The notes beneath the pieces are model-generated. The model saw only the letters and a program-made list of their open reading frames with translations. It ran no database searches and had not been told where the DNA came from. A stretch of DNA of 14,920 nucleotides from an uncultured Arcobacter sp. (GTDB taxonomy: Bacteria; Campylobacterota; Campylobacteria; Campylobacterales; Arcobacteraceae). The position numbers and the translations under genes were made by a program. The DNA lies in contig CALMBI010000181.1 of the NCBI GenBank assembly GCA_937860115.1, positions 1-14,920 of the forward strand, in the 5' to 3' direction. Each line of letters opens with the position of its first letter. Within the stretch, counting starts at the first letter, position 1. Below are positions 6,627 through 14,896 of the stretch, in pieces.

Positions 6627-7851
6627 TTATCTTATCTCTTTTCTTATCTTTATTTTTTCATTTAATCTTTTTAAAGAATATCAATATTTTCAATCGATCA
6701 CAAAAGATGAATATTTCAAAACATCAGGAAAAATTATCAATATTTATCCAAAAAAAGAGAAGCAACACACTCTCAATATAGCAAAAATTGAAACTGATTT
6801 TGGACATTTTTTTACAACCATACCTATAAGCAATCAGCTAAAAAAACATGATCATATCGAATTTATTGTAGTGACTCAAAAATTAGACTTTATAGATTTT
6901 ATAAAAGGTGGTTTTTTAAAAACTTTTAGTGTTGAAAAAATAGACTCTAATAAAAATTTAATTGCTAAGTATTATGATTACATATCTTCTCAACATGATA
7001 ATAGTGCTTTAGGAAGTTTATTTAATACCCTATTTTTTGCTACAAGTTTAGATAAAAATATTCAAAATATCTGCTCTGTCTATGGTATTTCACATATTGT
7101 TGCAATTAGTGGATTTCATTTAGGTATTATCTCTTTGGTGCTCTATTTTCTCTTCAATCTACTCTATACACCAATCCATCAAAAATATTTTCCTTATCGG
7201 AATAAAAAGTTTGATATTCTAATTAGCACTTCAATTATTTTATTCCTCTATTTACTAATCATAAATCTTGTTCCATCATTTTTGCGAGCTTTTTTGATGT
7301 TTATTTTTGGAATTTTATTATTAAGATCAAATATCAAACTAATCTCTTTTGGATCATTAGCAATTATTGTTGCACTTATTATTGCATTTTTGCCAAAACT
7401 TATTTTTTTGATCTCATTGTGGTTTAGTGTAGCTGGAGTATTTTATATCTTTTTATATCTTCAATATTTTAGCAATCTCAATAAATATTTTAGTTTTATC
7501 TTTTTTAACTTTTGGATATTTTTTACAATAAATCCAATCACACACTATTTTTTTGGCACCACATCTATAGTGCAGTTTTTATCTCCACTCATCACTTTAG
7601 GATTTAGTGTTTTTTATCCAGTTGAGCTTTTATTACACATTATCAATCTTGGTGGATTATTCGATTTTTTACTACTAAAATGGATCAATTTAGAGGTTTC
7701 ACATTATGAAATATTTATCCCGATAGGATTTGTATTGTATTATCTACTAATAAGTTTTGGAGCTATCTTTTTTAGATATAGTTTTTATTTACTCAACACT
7801 TCAGCTTTAATAGCAAATATTTATATCTATTCGTTAGTTTTTTATTATTAA
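6586..7851 (+). CDS. comEC: ComEC/Rec2-family DNA uptake channel protein, short form
   Basis: ComEC forms the inner-membrane channel through which single-stranded DNA enters during natural transformation. The 421-residue protein has an N-terminal membrane helix (about 13-29), a soluble stretch (about 40-120) and a C-terminal competence domain of several hydrophobic helices (about 166-419). The hallmark is HIVAISGFHLGI (170-181), matching the family's A-I-S-G-x-H-x-G; VPSFLRAFLMFIFGILLL (229-246) is the second conserved stretch. It lacks the C-terminal metallo-beta-lactamase domain of long ComEC proteins, and H. pylori also has a short form of about this size. The start is GTG at 6586, 10 bases after the ftsY stop, with no good ribosome binding site, so translation may depend on coupling to ftsY. 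A hairpin covers the start. The stop lies 2 bases from that of the convergent amidase. Confidence 0.85.
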   Translation: MEPLKLINSKKEWFYLISFLIFIFSFNLFKEYQYFQSITKDEYFKTSGKIINIYPKKEKQHTLNIAKIETDFGHFFTTIPISNQLKKHDHIEFIVVTQKLDFIDFIKGGFLKTFSVEKIDSNKNLIAKYYDYISSQHDNSALGSLFNTLFFATSLDKNIQNICSVYGISHIVAISGFHLGIISLVLYFLFNLLYTPIHQKYFPYRNKKFDILISTSIILFLYLLIINLVPSFLRAFLMFIFGILLLRSNIKLISFGSLAIIVALIIAFLPKLIFLISLWFSVAGVFYIFLYLQYFSNLNKYFSFIFFNFWIFFTINPITHYFFGTTSIVQFLSPLITLGFSVFYPVELLLHIINLGGLFDFLLLKWINLEVSHYEIFIPIGFVLYYLLISFGAIFFRYSFYLLNTSALIANIYIYSLVFYY

Positions 7852-7853
7852 AC

Positions 7854-9323
7854 CTATCTGTTATGAATAAAATATGCTGTAATACCCTCAGCTATACCAA
7901 TTGCAACATCTTGTTGGTAATCATCATTTATAAGTATTTTAGACTCATCAGGATGAGAAATATATCCAACTTCAACTAAAACAGCTGGCATTTGAGCTCC
8001 AACAAGAACCCAAAATGGAGCTTCCCTCACTCCATTATCGATCATCATTTTTCCAAATCTTTTTCTCACCTGATACAACATATGACTTTGCACATCAATT
8101 GCAAACTTTTGAGATTGGACAGTTTTCCCTCTATTTAATAGTGTTAGAACTAGATCTTGATCATTAAAACTCTCCATCGCTTGCATATCTTCTTTATTTT
8201 CTAAAGCTGCCACACCTTTTGCTCTTTCACTTCTTGCAGGTGATAAAAAGTAAGTCTCTATCCCTTTAGCATAAGGTGCTCTATTTTTTGGAGCAGCATT
8301 TGCATGAATTGATACAAAAAGATCAGCATTTTTATTATTTGCTATCTTTGTTCTTTCTTTTAAAGTGAGAAAAATATCTTTATTTCTTGTGAGATATGGC
8401 TGATATCCTAATGATTCAAGATTTCTATACAGATATTTTGCAATATTCAAAGTTACATCTTTTTCATATTCATTATTCGGCCCTACAGCACCAGAATCTT
8501 TTCCACCATGACCAGCATCAATCACAACAATTTTAGATCCCCCACTATTTGTCTTTACAGGGAGAGGTAATAATGGAAGTTCTGGCTCATTTTCTTTAGT
8601 AGCAATTAGATCACCATTTAATTTAGAATTATTTATAATCTCTACACTATTTTTAATAATCAATCTTTTATCTAACAATATATAGTATGTTTTACTATCT
8701 TTTTGATTTATAATACTTATACTTAAAAGATTTTCTTGTTCTTGATCTAAACTAATACTGTTTATACCATCAACACTTATTTTCGTATTTTCAACATCTT
8801 CGAAATTTCCATTGAGTTTAAAAAGATATTGAATACTCTCTTTTTCTTTTGTTTTTGAAAATGTAACATCATCTTTTGAGATTTTTCTGTTAAAATCAAT
8901 AATAATCGATGAACCTTGAACAAATATTTTTTTTACATCATAATTAATATTACCCTTAATTAAACGTGTATTATCACTTAAGAGTTTTTCTGGGATATTT
9001 TCTAAAACATTCTCATTTGATAGATTAATTATAGCTTGAGATTTTTTTTGAATCTTTATATCTTTAGAATTTGTATTTCTATTTTTGTCTATTCTATACA
9101 ATTCAGATTGATATTTTGAAATATCTTGATTTGATTTTTTTCCAAATAAAATCAACTCTTTAAGATATTTAATCTCTTTTGTTTTATCATTTTTAAAAAC
9201 TGCTGTTATGTAATTTTTTTTTGAGATCTGAAATCTATCAAGATCAGATATTGCGTGTAGTGAACTAAAAAGTATACTAAAAGTGACAAAAAGTCTAAAA
9301 AAAATAGTTTCTATTTTCTTCAT
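7854..9323 (-). CDS. amiA: Periplasmic N-acetylmuramoyl-L-alanine amidase (Amidase_3, AmiA/AmiC type)
   Basis: The enzyme cuts the amide bond between N-acetylmuramic acid and L-alanine in peptidoglycan, needed for daughter-cell separation. The 489-residue protein has an N-terminal signal peptide (about 1-24), a lysine-rich region (25-110), a beta-rich segment resembling an AMIN cell-wall-targeting domain (about 120-235), a proline-rich linker (PELPLLPLPV, about 247-256) and a zinc amidase domain (262-489). Zinc ligands and catalytic residues are visible: H272 in VIDAGHGGKD, E287 in NEYEKD, H340 in SIHANA and E451 in VEVGYISH. The region between H340 and E451 contains a helical insert, which in AmiC-type enzymes regulates access to the site. 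It is the last gene of the pyrH operon, 9 bases after fabX, with only GGGGA inside the fabX end as a distant binding site. Its place after fabX matches H. pylori HP0772. Confidence 0.93.
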   Translation of the reverse strand: MKKIETIFFRLFVTFSILFSSLHAISDLDRFQISKKNYITAVFKNDKTKEIKYLKELILFGKKSNQDISKYQSELYRIDKNRNTNSKDIKIQKKSQAIINLSNENVLENIPEKLLSDNTRLIKGNINYDVKKIFVQGSSIIIDFNRKISKDDVTFSKTKEKESIQYLFKLNGNFEDVENTKISVDGINSISLDQEQENLLSISIINQKDSKTYYILLDKRLIIKNSVEIINNSKLNGDLIATKENEPELPLLPLPVKTNSGGSKIVVIDAGHGGKDSGAVGPNNEYEKDVTLNIAKYLYRNLESLGYQPYLTRNKDIFLTLKERTKIANNKNADLFVSIHANAAPKNRAPYAKGIETYFLSPARSERAKGVAALENKEDMQAMESFNDQDLVLTLLNRGKTVQSQKFAIDVQSHMLYQVRKRFGKMMIDNGVREAPFWVLVGAQMPAVLVEVGYISHPDESKILINDDYQQDVAIGIAEGITAYFIHNR

Positions 9324-9332
9324 AAATAGGGA

Positions 9333-10418
9333 TTAGTCTTCCCCATTTACAAGTTTTTCCATAAGATCATGAACACTTACAAGTTCAGTTACTCTATAAC
9401 CGTTTGAACCTGTGAAGAACAATCCATTATCTTCATCACCATTATATGCATCACTTAATCTATCAGCAATACAATATCCAACAGCTTTAGCCTCTTCCCC
9501 TCTATGACAAGGAGCAACACAATTAGAGATACAAGCAACTTTTGGAGCTGTACCATCTGCTATTTTTGATTGAAGTGCTGTCAATACACCTCTTGCTGGT
9601 AATCCAACAGGTGATTTAAGTAATTTTATATCTTCCTCTTTTGCTTCGAGAATCACTTTTTTGAAATTTGGATGTGCATCACATTCGTATGTTCCTAAAA
9701 ATCTAGTTCCCATTTGAACACCAGCGCAACCTAAAGCTAAAAATTTATCAATATCCTTTTTATCCCAAATTCCGCCAGCTGCAATTATTGGAAAATCACC
9801 CCAATTTTTCGCTTCTTCAATAATAGGTGGAACAATATTTTCTAATTGAAACTCTTCCATAAAACATTGATCATAAGTAAATCCTTGGTGTCCACCACTC
9901 AGTGGTCCTTCAACGATCACAGCATCAGGTAATTTATTGTATCGTTGCCATTTTTTACAAATAAGTTTTAAAGCTCTTGCACTTGAAACAATAGGAATCA
10001 ATGCAACATCTGGGAACTCTTTTGTAAATTCTGGCATATTTGTAGGGATCCCAGCTCCTGTGATAATCATATTGATACCAGCTTCACAAGCATCTCTTAC
10101 TATTCTTCCATAATCATTGCTTGCATGTAAAACATTACAAGCTAATGGTTTATCTCCACAAATAGCTCTAGCATTATTAATAATTGCAACTAGTCCATCT
10201 TTTGAATAGAAATTATCTTCACCGTAAGGTTTCCCTTGAATATTTTTATGTGAAAATTCTTTATTATTATAATATCCAGTACCAACAGAAGATATAACTC
10301 CTAATCCACCTTCAAGACTCACATTTCCAGCTAGTCTATCCCAACTGATCCCAACACCCATACCACCTTGGATAATTGGTTTTTCTACTGTGTGTTTACC
10401 TATTTTTAATGCTTTCAT
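9333..10418 (-). CDS. fabX: FabX-type flavin-dependent dehydrogenase/isomerase (nitronate monooxygenase family)
   Basis: By family this is an FMN-binding nitronate monooxygenase/FabK-like TIM-barrel protein and would often be annotated as 2-nitropropane dioxygenase. Two things point to FabX instead, the Helicobacter enzyme that introduces the double bond in unsaturated fatty acid synthesis and carries a [4Fe-4S] cluster. First, the position between tyrS and the amidase matches H. pylori HP0773. Second, there is a cysteine-rich C-terminal segment with C296, C300, C304 and C316 (CISNCVAPCHRG...GYC), absent from ordinary nitronate monooxygenases. Flavin and active-site motifs are IIQGGMGVGISW (15-26), GPLSGGHQGF (171-180, His177 the likely catalytic base) and AAGGIWDKKDI (213-223). 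Length is 361 residues, about that of HP0773. The ATG has AGGGGA 5-6 bases upstream and lies 8 bases after tyrS. Substrate assignment is inferred by homology. Confidence 0.85.
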   Translation of the reverse strand: MKALKIGKHTVEKPIIQGGMGVGISWDRLAGNVSLEGGLGVISSVGTGYYNNKEFSHKNIQGKPYGEDNFYSKDGLVAIINNARAICGDKPLACNVLHASNDYGRIVRDACEAGINMIITGAGIPTNMPEFTKEFPDVALIPIVSSARALKLICKKWQRYNKLPDAVIVEGPLSGGHQGFTYDQCFMEEFQLENIVPPIIEEAKNWGDFPIIAAGGIWDKKDIDKFLALGCAGVQMGTRFLGTYECDAHPNFKKVILEAKEEDIKLLKSPVGLPARGVLTALQSKIADGTAPKVACISNCVAPCHRGEEAKAVGYCIADRLSDAYNGDEDNGLFFTGSNGYRVTELVSVHDLMEKLVNGED

Positions 10419-10426
10419 ATAATCCC

Positions 10427-11635
10427 CTAAATTATATTTATTCTAACAAAGTTTTTCTTACCTTTTTGTAAAACAAATGTCCCTTTTTCAAATTTCATAT
10501 TGCTATCTTCAACTTTGTTTTGATCGATTTTAACAGCACCACCATCAACATCTCTTCTTGCTTGTGAAGTTGATCCTACCAATTTAGTATCTACTAAAAC
10601 TTGACATATCCAAGCACCTTCATTAAATTCAAATTGATCCATGGTTGTTGGGATATCTTTATTTGCAAAAATTTTTGTAAATTCTTCTTTTGCTTTTACA
10701 CCTTCACCAGCACCATGAAATCTATCAACAATCTCCATTGCAAGGTTATCTTTTACTTTCTTAGGATGAATTGTACCATCTATTACACCCTCTTTTAAAG
10801 CAGCAATCTCAGTTAATGTTTTTGTTGAAAGTAATTCATAGTATCTCCACATAAGCTCATCACTAATACTTAAAACTTTTCCAAACATATCATTAGCTTC
10901 ATCAGTTACACCAATATAGTTACCTAATGATTTTGACATTTTTTGAATTCCATCAAGTCCCTCTAATATAGGCATCATAAGTACTGATTGTTGTTTATTT
11001 ACCCCGTAAGCTTTTTGAAGTTGTCGCCCCATTAAAAGATTGAATTTTTGATCTGTTCCGCCTATCTCAATATCTGACTGCAAATGAACACTATCGTATC
11101 CTTGAAGCAAAGGATACATAAATTCAGAAAGTGCAATTGGCGTATTTGAAGCGTATCTTTTTGAAAAATCATCCCTTTCAAGCATCCTTGCAACCGTTAA
11201 ATTTGATGCAAGTGAAAGCATACCAGCAGCTCCAAGTGGCTCTAGCCAATCTTTATTATAAACAATAACTGTTTTTGATTCATCTAAAATTTTAAATGCT
11301 TGGGTTGTATAACTTCCAATATTTTTTTTGATGTCATCATCTGTTAGTACTTTTCTTGTTACATTTTTTCCAGTTGGATCACCAATCGTAGCTGTAAAAT
11401 TTCCAATTAAAAACTGTACTATCCCACCAAATTTTTGAAAAGTTGCTAGTTTTTGTAATAACACAGTGTGACCTAAGTGTAAATCAGGTGCAGTTGGATC
11501 AAATCCAGCTTTTACAAAATAAGTTGTGCCTGTCTCAAAATAATTTTTTAATAATGTTTCAATTCTTTCAATATCTATAATTTCAGAAGTACCTCTTGTA
11601 ATCTCACCAAGTGCTTCTTTGATTTTTTCTTCCAT
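10427..11635 (-). CDS. tyrS: Tyrosyl-tRNA synthetase
   Basis: It charges tRNA-Tyr with tyrosine in the cytosol. The class I synthetase signatures are both present: HLGH (residues 53-56 from the start chosen here) and KMSKS (232-236). The tyrosine-binding region includes GGTDQKFNLLMGRQ, which follows the family. A C-terminal S4-like RNA-binding domain (about 340-400) contains LVGSTSQARRDVDGGAV. The length of about 402 residues fits the longer bacterial TyrRS type. An ATG four codons upstream (11647) gives 406 residues, but it has no binding site, whereas ATG 11635 has GGAG 6 bases upstream, so I chose the latter. It follows spoT and precedes fabX by 8 bases in one operon. Confidence 0.95.
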   Translation of the reverse strand: MEEKIKEALGEITRGTSEIIDIERIETLLKNYFETGTTYFVKAGFDPTAPDLHLGHTVLLQKLATFQKFGGIVQFLIGNFTATIGDPTGKNVTRKVLTDDDIKKNIGSYTTQAFKILDESKTVIVYNKDWLEPLGAAGMLSLASNLTVARMLERDDFSKRYASNTPIALSEFMYPLLQGYDSVHLQSDIEIGGTDQKFNLLMGRQLQKAYGVNKQQSVLMMPILEGLDGIQKMSKSLGNYIGVTDEANDMFGKVLSISDELMWRYYELLSTKTLTEIAALKEGVIDGTIHPKKVKDNLAMEIVDRFHGAGEGVKAKEEFTKIFANKDIPTTMDQFEFNEGAWICQVLVDTKLVGSTSQARRDVDGGAVKIDQNKVEDSNMKFEKGTFVLQKGKKNFVRINII

Positions 11636-11641
11636 CTTCTT

Positions 11642-11645
11642 CTCC
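11642..11645 (-). promoter_or_regulatory. Ribosome binding site that sets the tyrS start
   Basis: GGAG on the minus strand lies 6 bases before the ATG at 11635. It overlaps the alternative upstream ATG (11647), which itself has no Shine-Dalgarno sequence. This favours the shorter TyrS. Confidence 0.6.
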
Positions 11646-11653
11646 ATTAACTA

Positions 11654-13789
11654 TTATTTGTAAGCATCATCACCAGAATAAAATTCTATGATTTTGGCTT
11701 TTTGATTTACAATTTTTTTTATTTTCTCACTGTTATTATTTTTTATCTCAAAATCGATCGTACAGTATTGGACATATGAATGTCTATCTTTACCATATTC
11801 TATAAATAAGATTGTTGCATCATGATTGGAAAGATGCGTTAAAAGTCTAGCTAATTCACCTTTAACATTTTTCAAACTTACAACCATTTTATATACATAG
11901 TATTTATCATCACTCCATCTGCAATAGACCATTGGCTTTTTTTCTAACATCATATTATAGGCATTTTCACACATTTTGTGATGCACTAAAACATCTTTAC
12001 CCTCTCTAAAAGCCACAATCTCATCATTAAGTTTTGGATGACAACAGTGATCAAATGAACAAGATTGTAATGAAAAATTAGAATAAAACATAAGGTTTTC
12101 AAACTTGTATTCTTTAAGATTTACTTGTTGAACTTTCATTCTTGCAAATAATCCAAGTTCATTTCTAATAGTCATCTCTATAGTTTTTTTCAAATGTTTT
12201 AGATGATCTAAATTATCAACAACTTTATAGATTTTAGGTTGTGGATATTTATCTAAAATAGTATTTGTATATCTAGAAAAAATAGAATTCACTATATTTT
12301 TTCCATTAAGTACATTTATTTGTTTATGTCTATTATGACACAAAAGCTTGATTCCTTTTTTAGCTTTTGAAGTTTGTACTATACTTAGCCAAGAGCATCT
12401 TACAACAATATCATCACCTTTATTAATAGAAACAATATCACCACTTCTAAGTTCAGTGATGAGTGGTTTTTTAACTTTGTTTATATAACAATCAGTAGCT
12501 TTATTACCAAGATCAGTATGGATCAAAAATGCAAAATCATATGCACATGATCCCCTTGGCATTTTAAAAATTTCTCCTTTTGGTGAATAAACCATTATCT
12601 CTTCATAAAATAACTCTTTTTTCGTTTCATCATAAAACTCTTCAATATTATCATTATCCATCTCAAGAGTATGAAGCCAATTTAGATTTGGTTCTTTCAA
12701 ATTCGTTTGCCCATTTTTATATTTCCAATGTGCTGCGACACCAAATTCGGCAATTTTATGCATATCATGTGTTCGTATTTGAATTTCAAAAATTTTCGTA
12801 TTATGAAAAACTGTTGTATGAATCGTTTGATATCCATTTTCTTTTGGTATTGCTATATAATCTTTAAATCTAGAGATCAAAGGCATATAAGTAGTATGGA
12901 TATAACCCAAAATTTTATAACATTCAAGCGGTGTATCTGCAATAATTCTAATTGCTAAAAGGTCAAGAACTTCATCAATAGTAACACCTTTTCTTTGAAT
13001 CTTTAAATAGATTGAATAATAGTGTTTCATCCTACTATAAATAACAATCTTATCTTTAAATTCATTACCTAATACATCATGAACATTATCTATAAATTGT
13101 GTAAATGCATTTTGTATTCTTTCTTGATAATTTTGTATATATTCATCAATTTTTTTATACTCATTTGGATAAATATAATAAAACGAAAGATCTTCTAATC
13201 TATTTTTTATTGCAGACATACCAAGACGATGAGCAATTGGAGCATATACAACTAATGTTTCTTCTGAAATTCGTATTTGTTTTTCAGGAGTAAGAGCATC
13301 AAGTGTTAACATATTATGTGTTCGATCAAATAACTTTACTAACAATACCCTAACATCTTCTATAGATGCAATTAACATTTTTCTAAATGTCATAGCAGAT
13401 TTTAAAAGCTTATCAGTCTCTTTACTATGTGTTAATTCATGATCTCTAATCACAGTAATTTTAGTTAATCCATCAACTATATTAGCTACATCAACACCAA
13501 AAAGATGTGTAATATCATCTAATGAATAACTTGTATCTTCAACTATATCATGTAGGAGTGCAGCTAATACCATAGACTCATCACTACTATAATGTGCAGT
13601 GATTGCAGCAACTAAAATTGGATGAACAACATAAGGCTCACCACTTTTTCTAAATTGTGTTTTATGAGCTTCTATACAAAACTCTATAGCTTGTTTAATA
13701 AGTGGGGTAATTTCGATTGATTCTTGTAACGCTTCAATAGCACCTTCGATGCTATTGATAGGTTTTATTGAAGATAAATATTTTTCCAA
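11654..13789 (-). CDS. spoT: Bifunctional (p)ppGpp synthetase/hydrolase, SpoT/Rel type
   Basis: This is the stringent-response enzyme that makes and degrades (p)ppGpp. The 711-residue protein shows the long RSH order: HD hydrolase domain (about 30-190) with H56, H80-D81 (ALLHDIVEDT) and D155 (LFDRTHN); synthetase domain (about 240-360) with YSRMKHYYSIYLK, FKDYIAIPKENGYQTIHTTV and EIQIRT; TGS domain (about 396-457); a Cys-rich segment (CSFDHCCHPKLND...HHKMCENA); and a C-terminal ACT-like domain. Both catalytic halves keep their key residues, as expected when one enzyme does both jobs, which is usual in Campylobacterota. The only sensible start is TTG 13789, 17 bases after the rpoZ stop, with no clear binding site. 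Translation may therefore be weak or coupled. The gene lies in the pyrH operon, downstream of an rRNA operon. Confidence 0.94.
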   Translation of the reverse strand: MEKYLSSIKPINSIEGAIEALQESIEITPLIKQAIEFCIEAHKTQFRKSGEPYVVHPILVAAITAHYSSDESMVLAALLHDIVEDTSYSLDDITHLFGVDVANIVDGLTKITVIRDHELTHSKETDKLLKSAMTFRKMLIASIEDVRVLLVKLFDRTHNMLTLDALTPEKQIRISEETLVVYAPIAHRLGMSAIKNRLEDLSFYYIYPNEYKKIDEYIQNYQERIQNAFTQFIDNVHDVLGNEFKDKIVIYSRMKHYYSIYLKIQRKGVTIDEVLDLLAIRIIADTPLECYKILGYIHTTYMPLISRFKDYIAIPKENGYQTIHTTVFHNTKIFEIQIRTHDMHKIAEFGVAAHWKYKNGQTNLKEPNLNWLHTLEMDNDNIEEFYDETKKELFYEEIMVYSPKGEIFKMPRGSCAYDFAFLIHTDLGNKATDCYINKVKKPLITELRSGDIVSINKGDDIVVRCSWLSIVQTSKAKKGIKLLCHNRHKQINVLNGKNIVNSIFSRYTNTILDKYPQPKIYKVVDNLDHLKHLKKTIEMTIRNELGLFARMKVQQVNLKEYKFENLMFYSNFSLQSCSFDHCCHPKLNDEIVAFREGKDVLVHHKMCENAYNMMLEKKPMVYCRWSDDKYYVYKMVVSLKNVKGELARLLTHLSNHDATILFIEYGKDRHSYVQYCTIDFEIKNNNSEKIKKIVNQKAKIIEFYSGDDAYK

Positions 13790-13806
13790 ATGTAGATAAA
13801 ATTAAA

Positions 13807-14019
13807 TTATTTTTTGAAACCGTCAATAACTAAAAGACCTTTTGCAATCTCATGAATTGCAATATCAGTATATTTCATATTTTTTAAAACTGCACTATCT
13901 AAAAGTGGTTTAGCACCATTACTAAGTTCATCTGCTCTTTGACCAACTGCAAGTGCTAATACATATCTATCATTTCCGACTCTTTCTAAAGCTTTAGCTA
14001 AAATCTCTTCTATTCTCAT
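13807..14019 (-). CDS. rpoZ: DNA-directed RNA polymerase omega subunit
   Basis: Omega helps assemble and stabilise RNA polymerase around the beta-prime subunit, and in some bacteria forms part of a ppGpp binding site. The 70-residue protein has the usual short Campylobacterota length. It starts MRIEEILAKALERVGNDRYVLA and contains the family's L-A-x-x-x-A-x-R-A-x-E-L pattern (LALAVGQRADELSNGAKPLL), followed by KYTDIAIHEIAKG. The ATG has GGAG about 6 bases upstream, in the 10-base gap after pyrH. Its place between pyrH and spoT fits the conserved order and groups a polymerase subunit with the ppGpp enzyme. Confidence 0.93.
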   Translation of the reverse strand: MRIEEILAKALERVGNDRYVLALAVGQRADELSNGAKPLLDSAVLKNMKYTDIAIHEIAKGLLVIDGFKK

Positions 14020-14029
14020 TTATTCTCCT

Positions 14030-14737
14030 TTATTTAACTATTGAACACTTAGCATAATCACCATTTACAATGTTCAGTAAGTTTCCTTTTTCATTCATAT
14101 TTGCAACTACGATTGGTAATTTATTGTCTTTAGCAAGTGCAATTGCTGTATCATCCATAACTTTGATGTGATCTTTTAAAGCTTCATCATAAGATATTAC
14201 ATCTAATTTAATAGCATCATCAAATTTCATAGGATCTTTATCATATACACCATCAACTTTAGTAGCTTTAATCAACATAGATGCTTCAATCTCTGTAGCT
14301 CTTAAAGTTGCAGCAGTATCAGTAGTAAAATATGGATTACCAGTTCCAGCTGCAAATATAACTACTCTTTTCTTTTCAAGATGTCTTCTAGCTCGTCTAA
14401 CAATAAAAGATTCAGCAAGTTGCTCCATTTTAATTGCTGTTTGAAGTCTTGCTTCAAGACCAATATGTTCAAGTGCTTCTTGCATTGCTATACCATTAAC
14501 AACAGTTGCTAGCATACCCATATAATCACCACTTGTTCTTTTAATAATTCCATCAGCAGCAGCACTTACACCTCTAATGATGTTTCCTCCACCAATTACA
14601 ATACCAACCTCAATATCATTATCAACTAATTGCTTAATCTCATTTGCAATATAAGCTAATATTTGAGTATCAATACCATAACCACCTTCACCTGCTAACG
14701 CTTCACCAGAGAATTTAACCAGCACCCTTTTTTTCAT
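14030..14737 (-). CDS. pyrH: Uridylate kinase (UMP kinase)
   Basis: It phosphorylates UMP to UDP with ATP, supplying pyrimidine nucleotides for RNA and, later, DNA. The 235-residue protein belongs to the amino-acid-kinase fold of bacterial hexameric UMP kinases. Motifs are VKFSGEAL (7-14, phosphate binding), VIGGGNIIRG (47-56), GDYMGMLATVVN (70-81, UMP site) and AAGTGNPYFTTDTAATLR (129-146). DGVYDKDP near 164-171 is the family's nucleotide-binding region. It is the first gene of the six-gene operon. The ATG has GGGG about 6 bases upstream, and a TATAAT box lies 26 bases before the start. The protein is complete. Confidence 0.96.
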   Translation of the reverse strand: MKKRVLVKFSGEALAGEGGYGIDTQILAYIANEIKQLVDNDIEVGIVIGGGNIIRGVSAAADGIIKRTSGDYMGMLATVVNGIAMQEALEHIGLEARLQTAIKMEQLAESFIVRRARRHLEKKRVVIFAAGTGNPYFTTDTAATLRATEIEASMLIKATKVDGVYDKDPMKFDDAIKLDVISYDEALKDHIKVMDDTAIALAKDNKLPIVVANMNEKGNLLNIVNGDYAKCSIVK

Positions 14738-14762
14738 AAATTACCCCAAATAAAATTTTTGG

Positions 14763-14795
14763 ATTATATCTTTTTTATACTAACTAAAAGCTAAA
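14763..14795 (-). promoter_or_regulatory. Promoter of the pyrH operon
   Basis: A perfect TATAAT (complement of 14763-14768) lies 25 bases before the pyrH ATG, giving a predicted transcription start near 14756. No good -35 hexamer is visible, but the upstream DNA is rich in T runs on the minus strand, as in many Campylobacterota sigma70 promoters. It would serve pyrH through the amidase unless internal promoters exist. Confidence 0.55.
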
Positions 14796-14870
14796 ACGAA
14801 AACAAAAAAAATCAATATGAATCAGGAATAAAATAAGTATAATTAATGTAGACTTAAAAAGCTTAGCCCA

Positions 14871-14896
14871 TAAAAAAAGAGCCATTAAAAGTTGGC
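14871..14896 (-). terminator. Possible weak terminator of the rRNA operon
   Basis: On the minus strand GCCA at the very 3' end of the 5S gene (14896-14893) can pair with TGGC (14884-14881) across an 8-base loop. It is followed almost at once by seven Ts (14878-14872). The stem is only 4 bp and uses the 5S end itself, so it is weak. The rest of the 14738-14890 spacer holds the pyrH promoter and no gene that I can see. Confidence 0.3.

Noticed and set aside
12580..12958. Plus-strand open frames across the spoT region
   Set aside because: They lie antisense to strongly conserved RSH coding sequence, have no binding site or family resemblance, and are by-products of AT-rich coding DNA.
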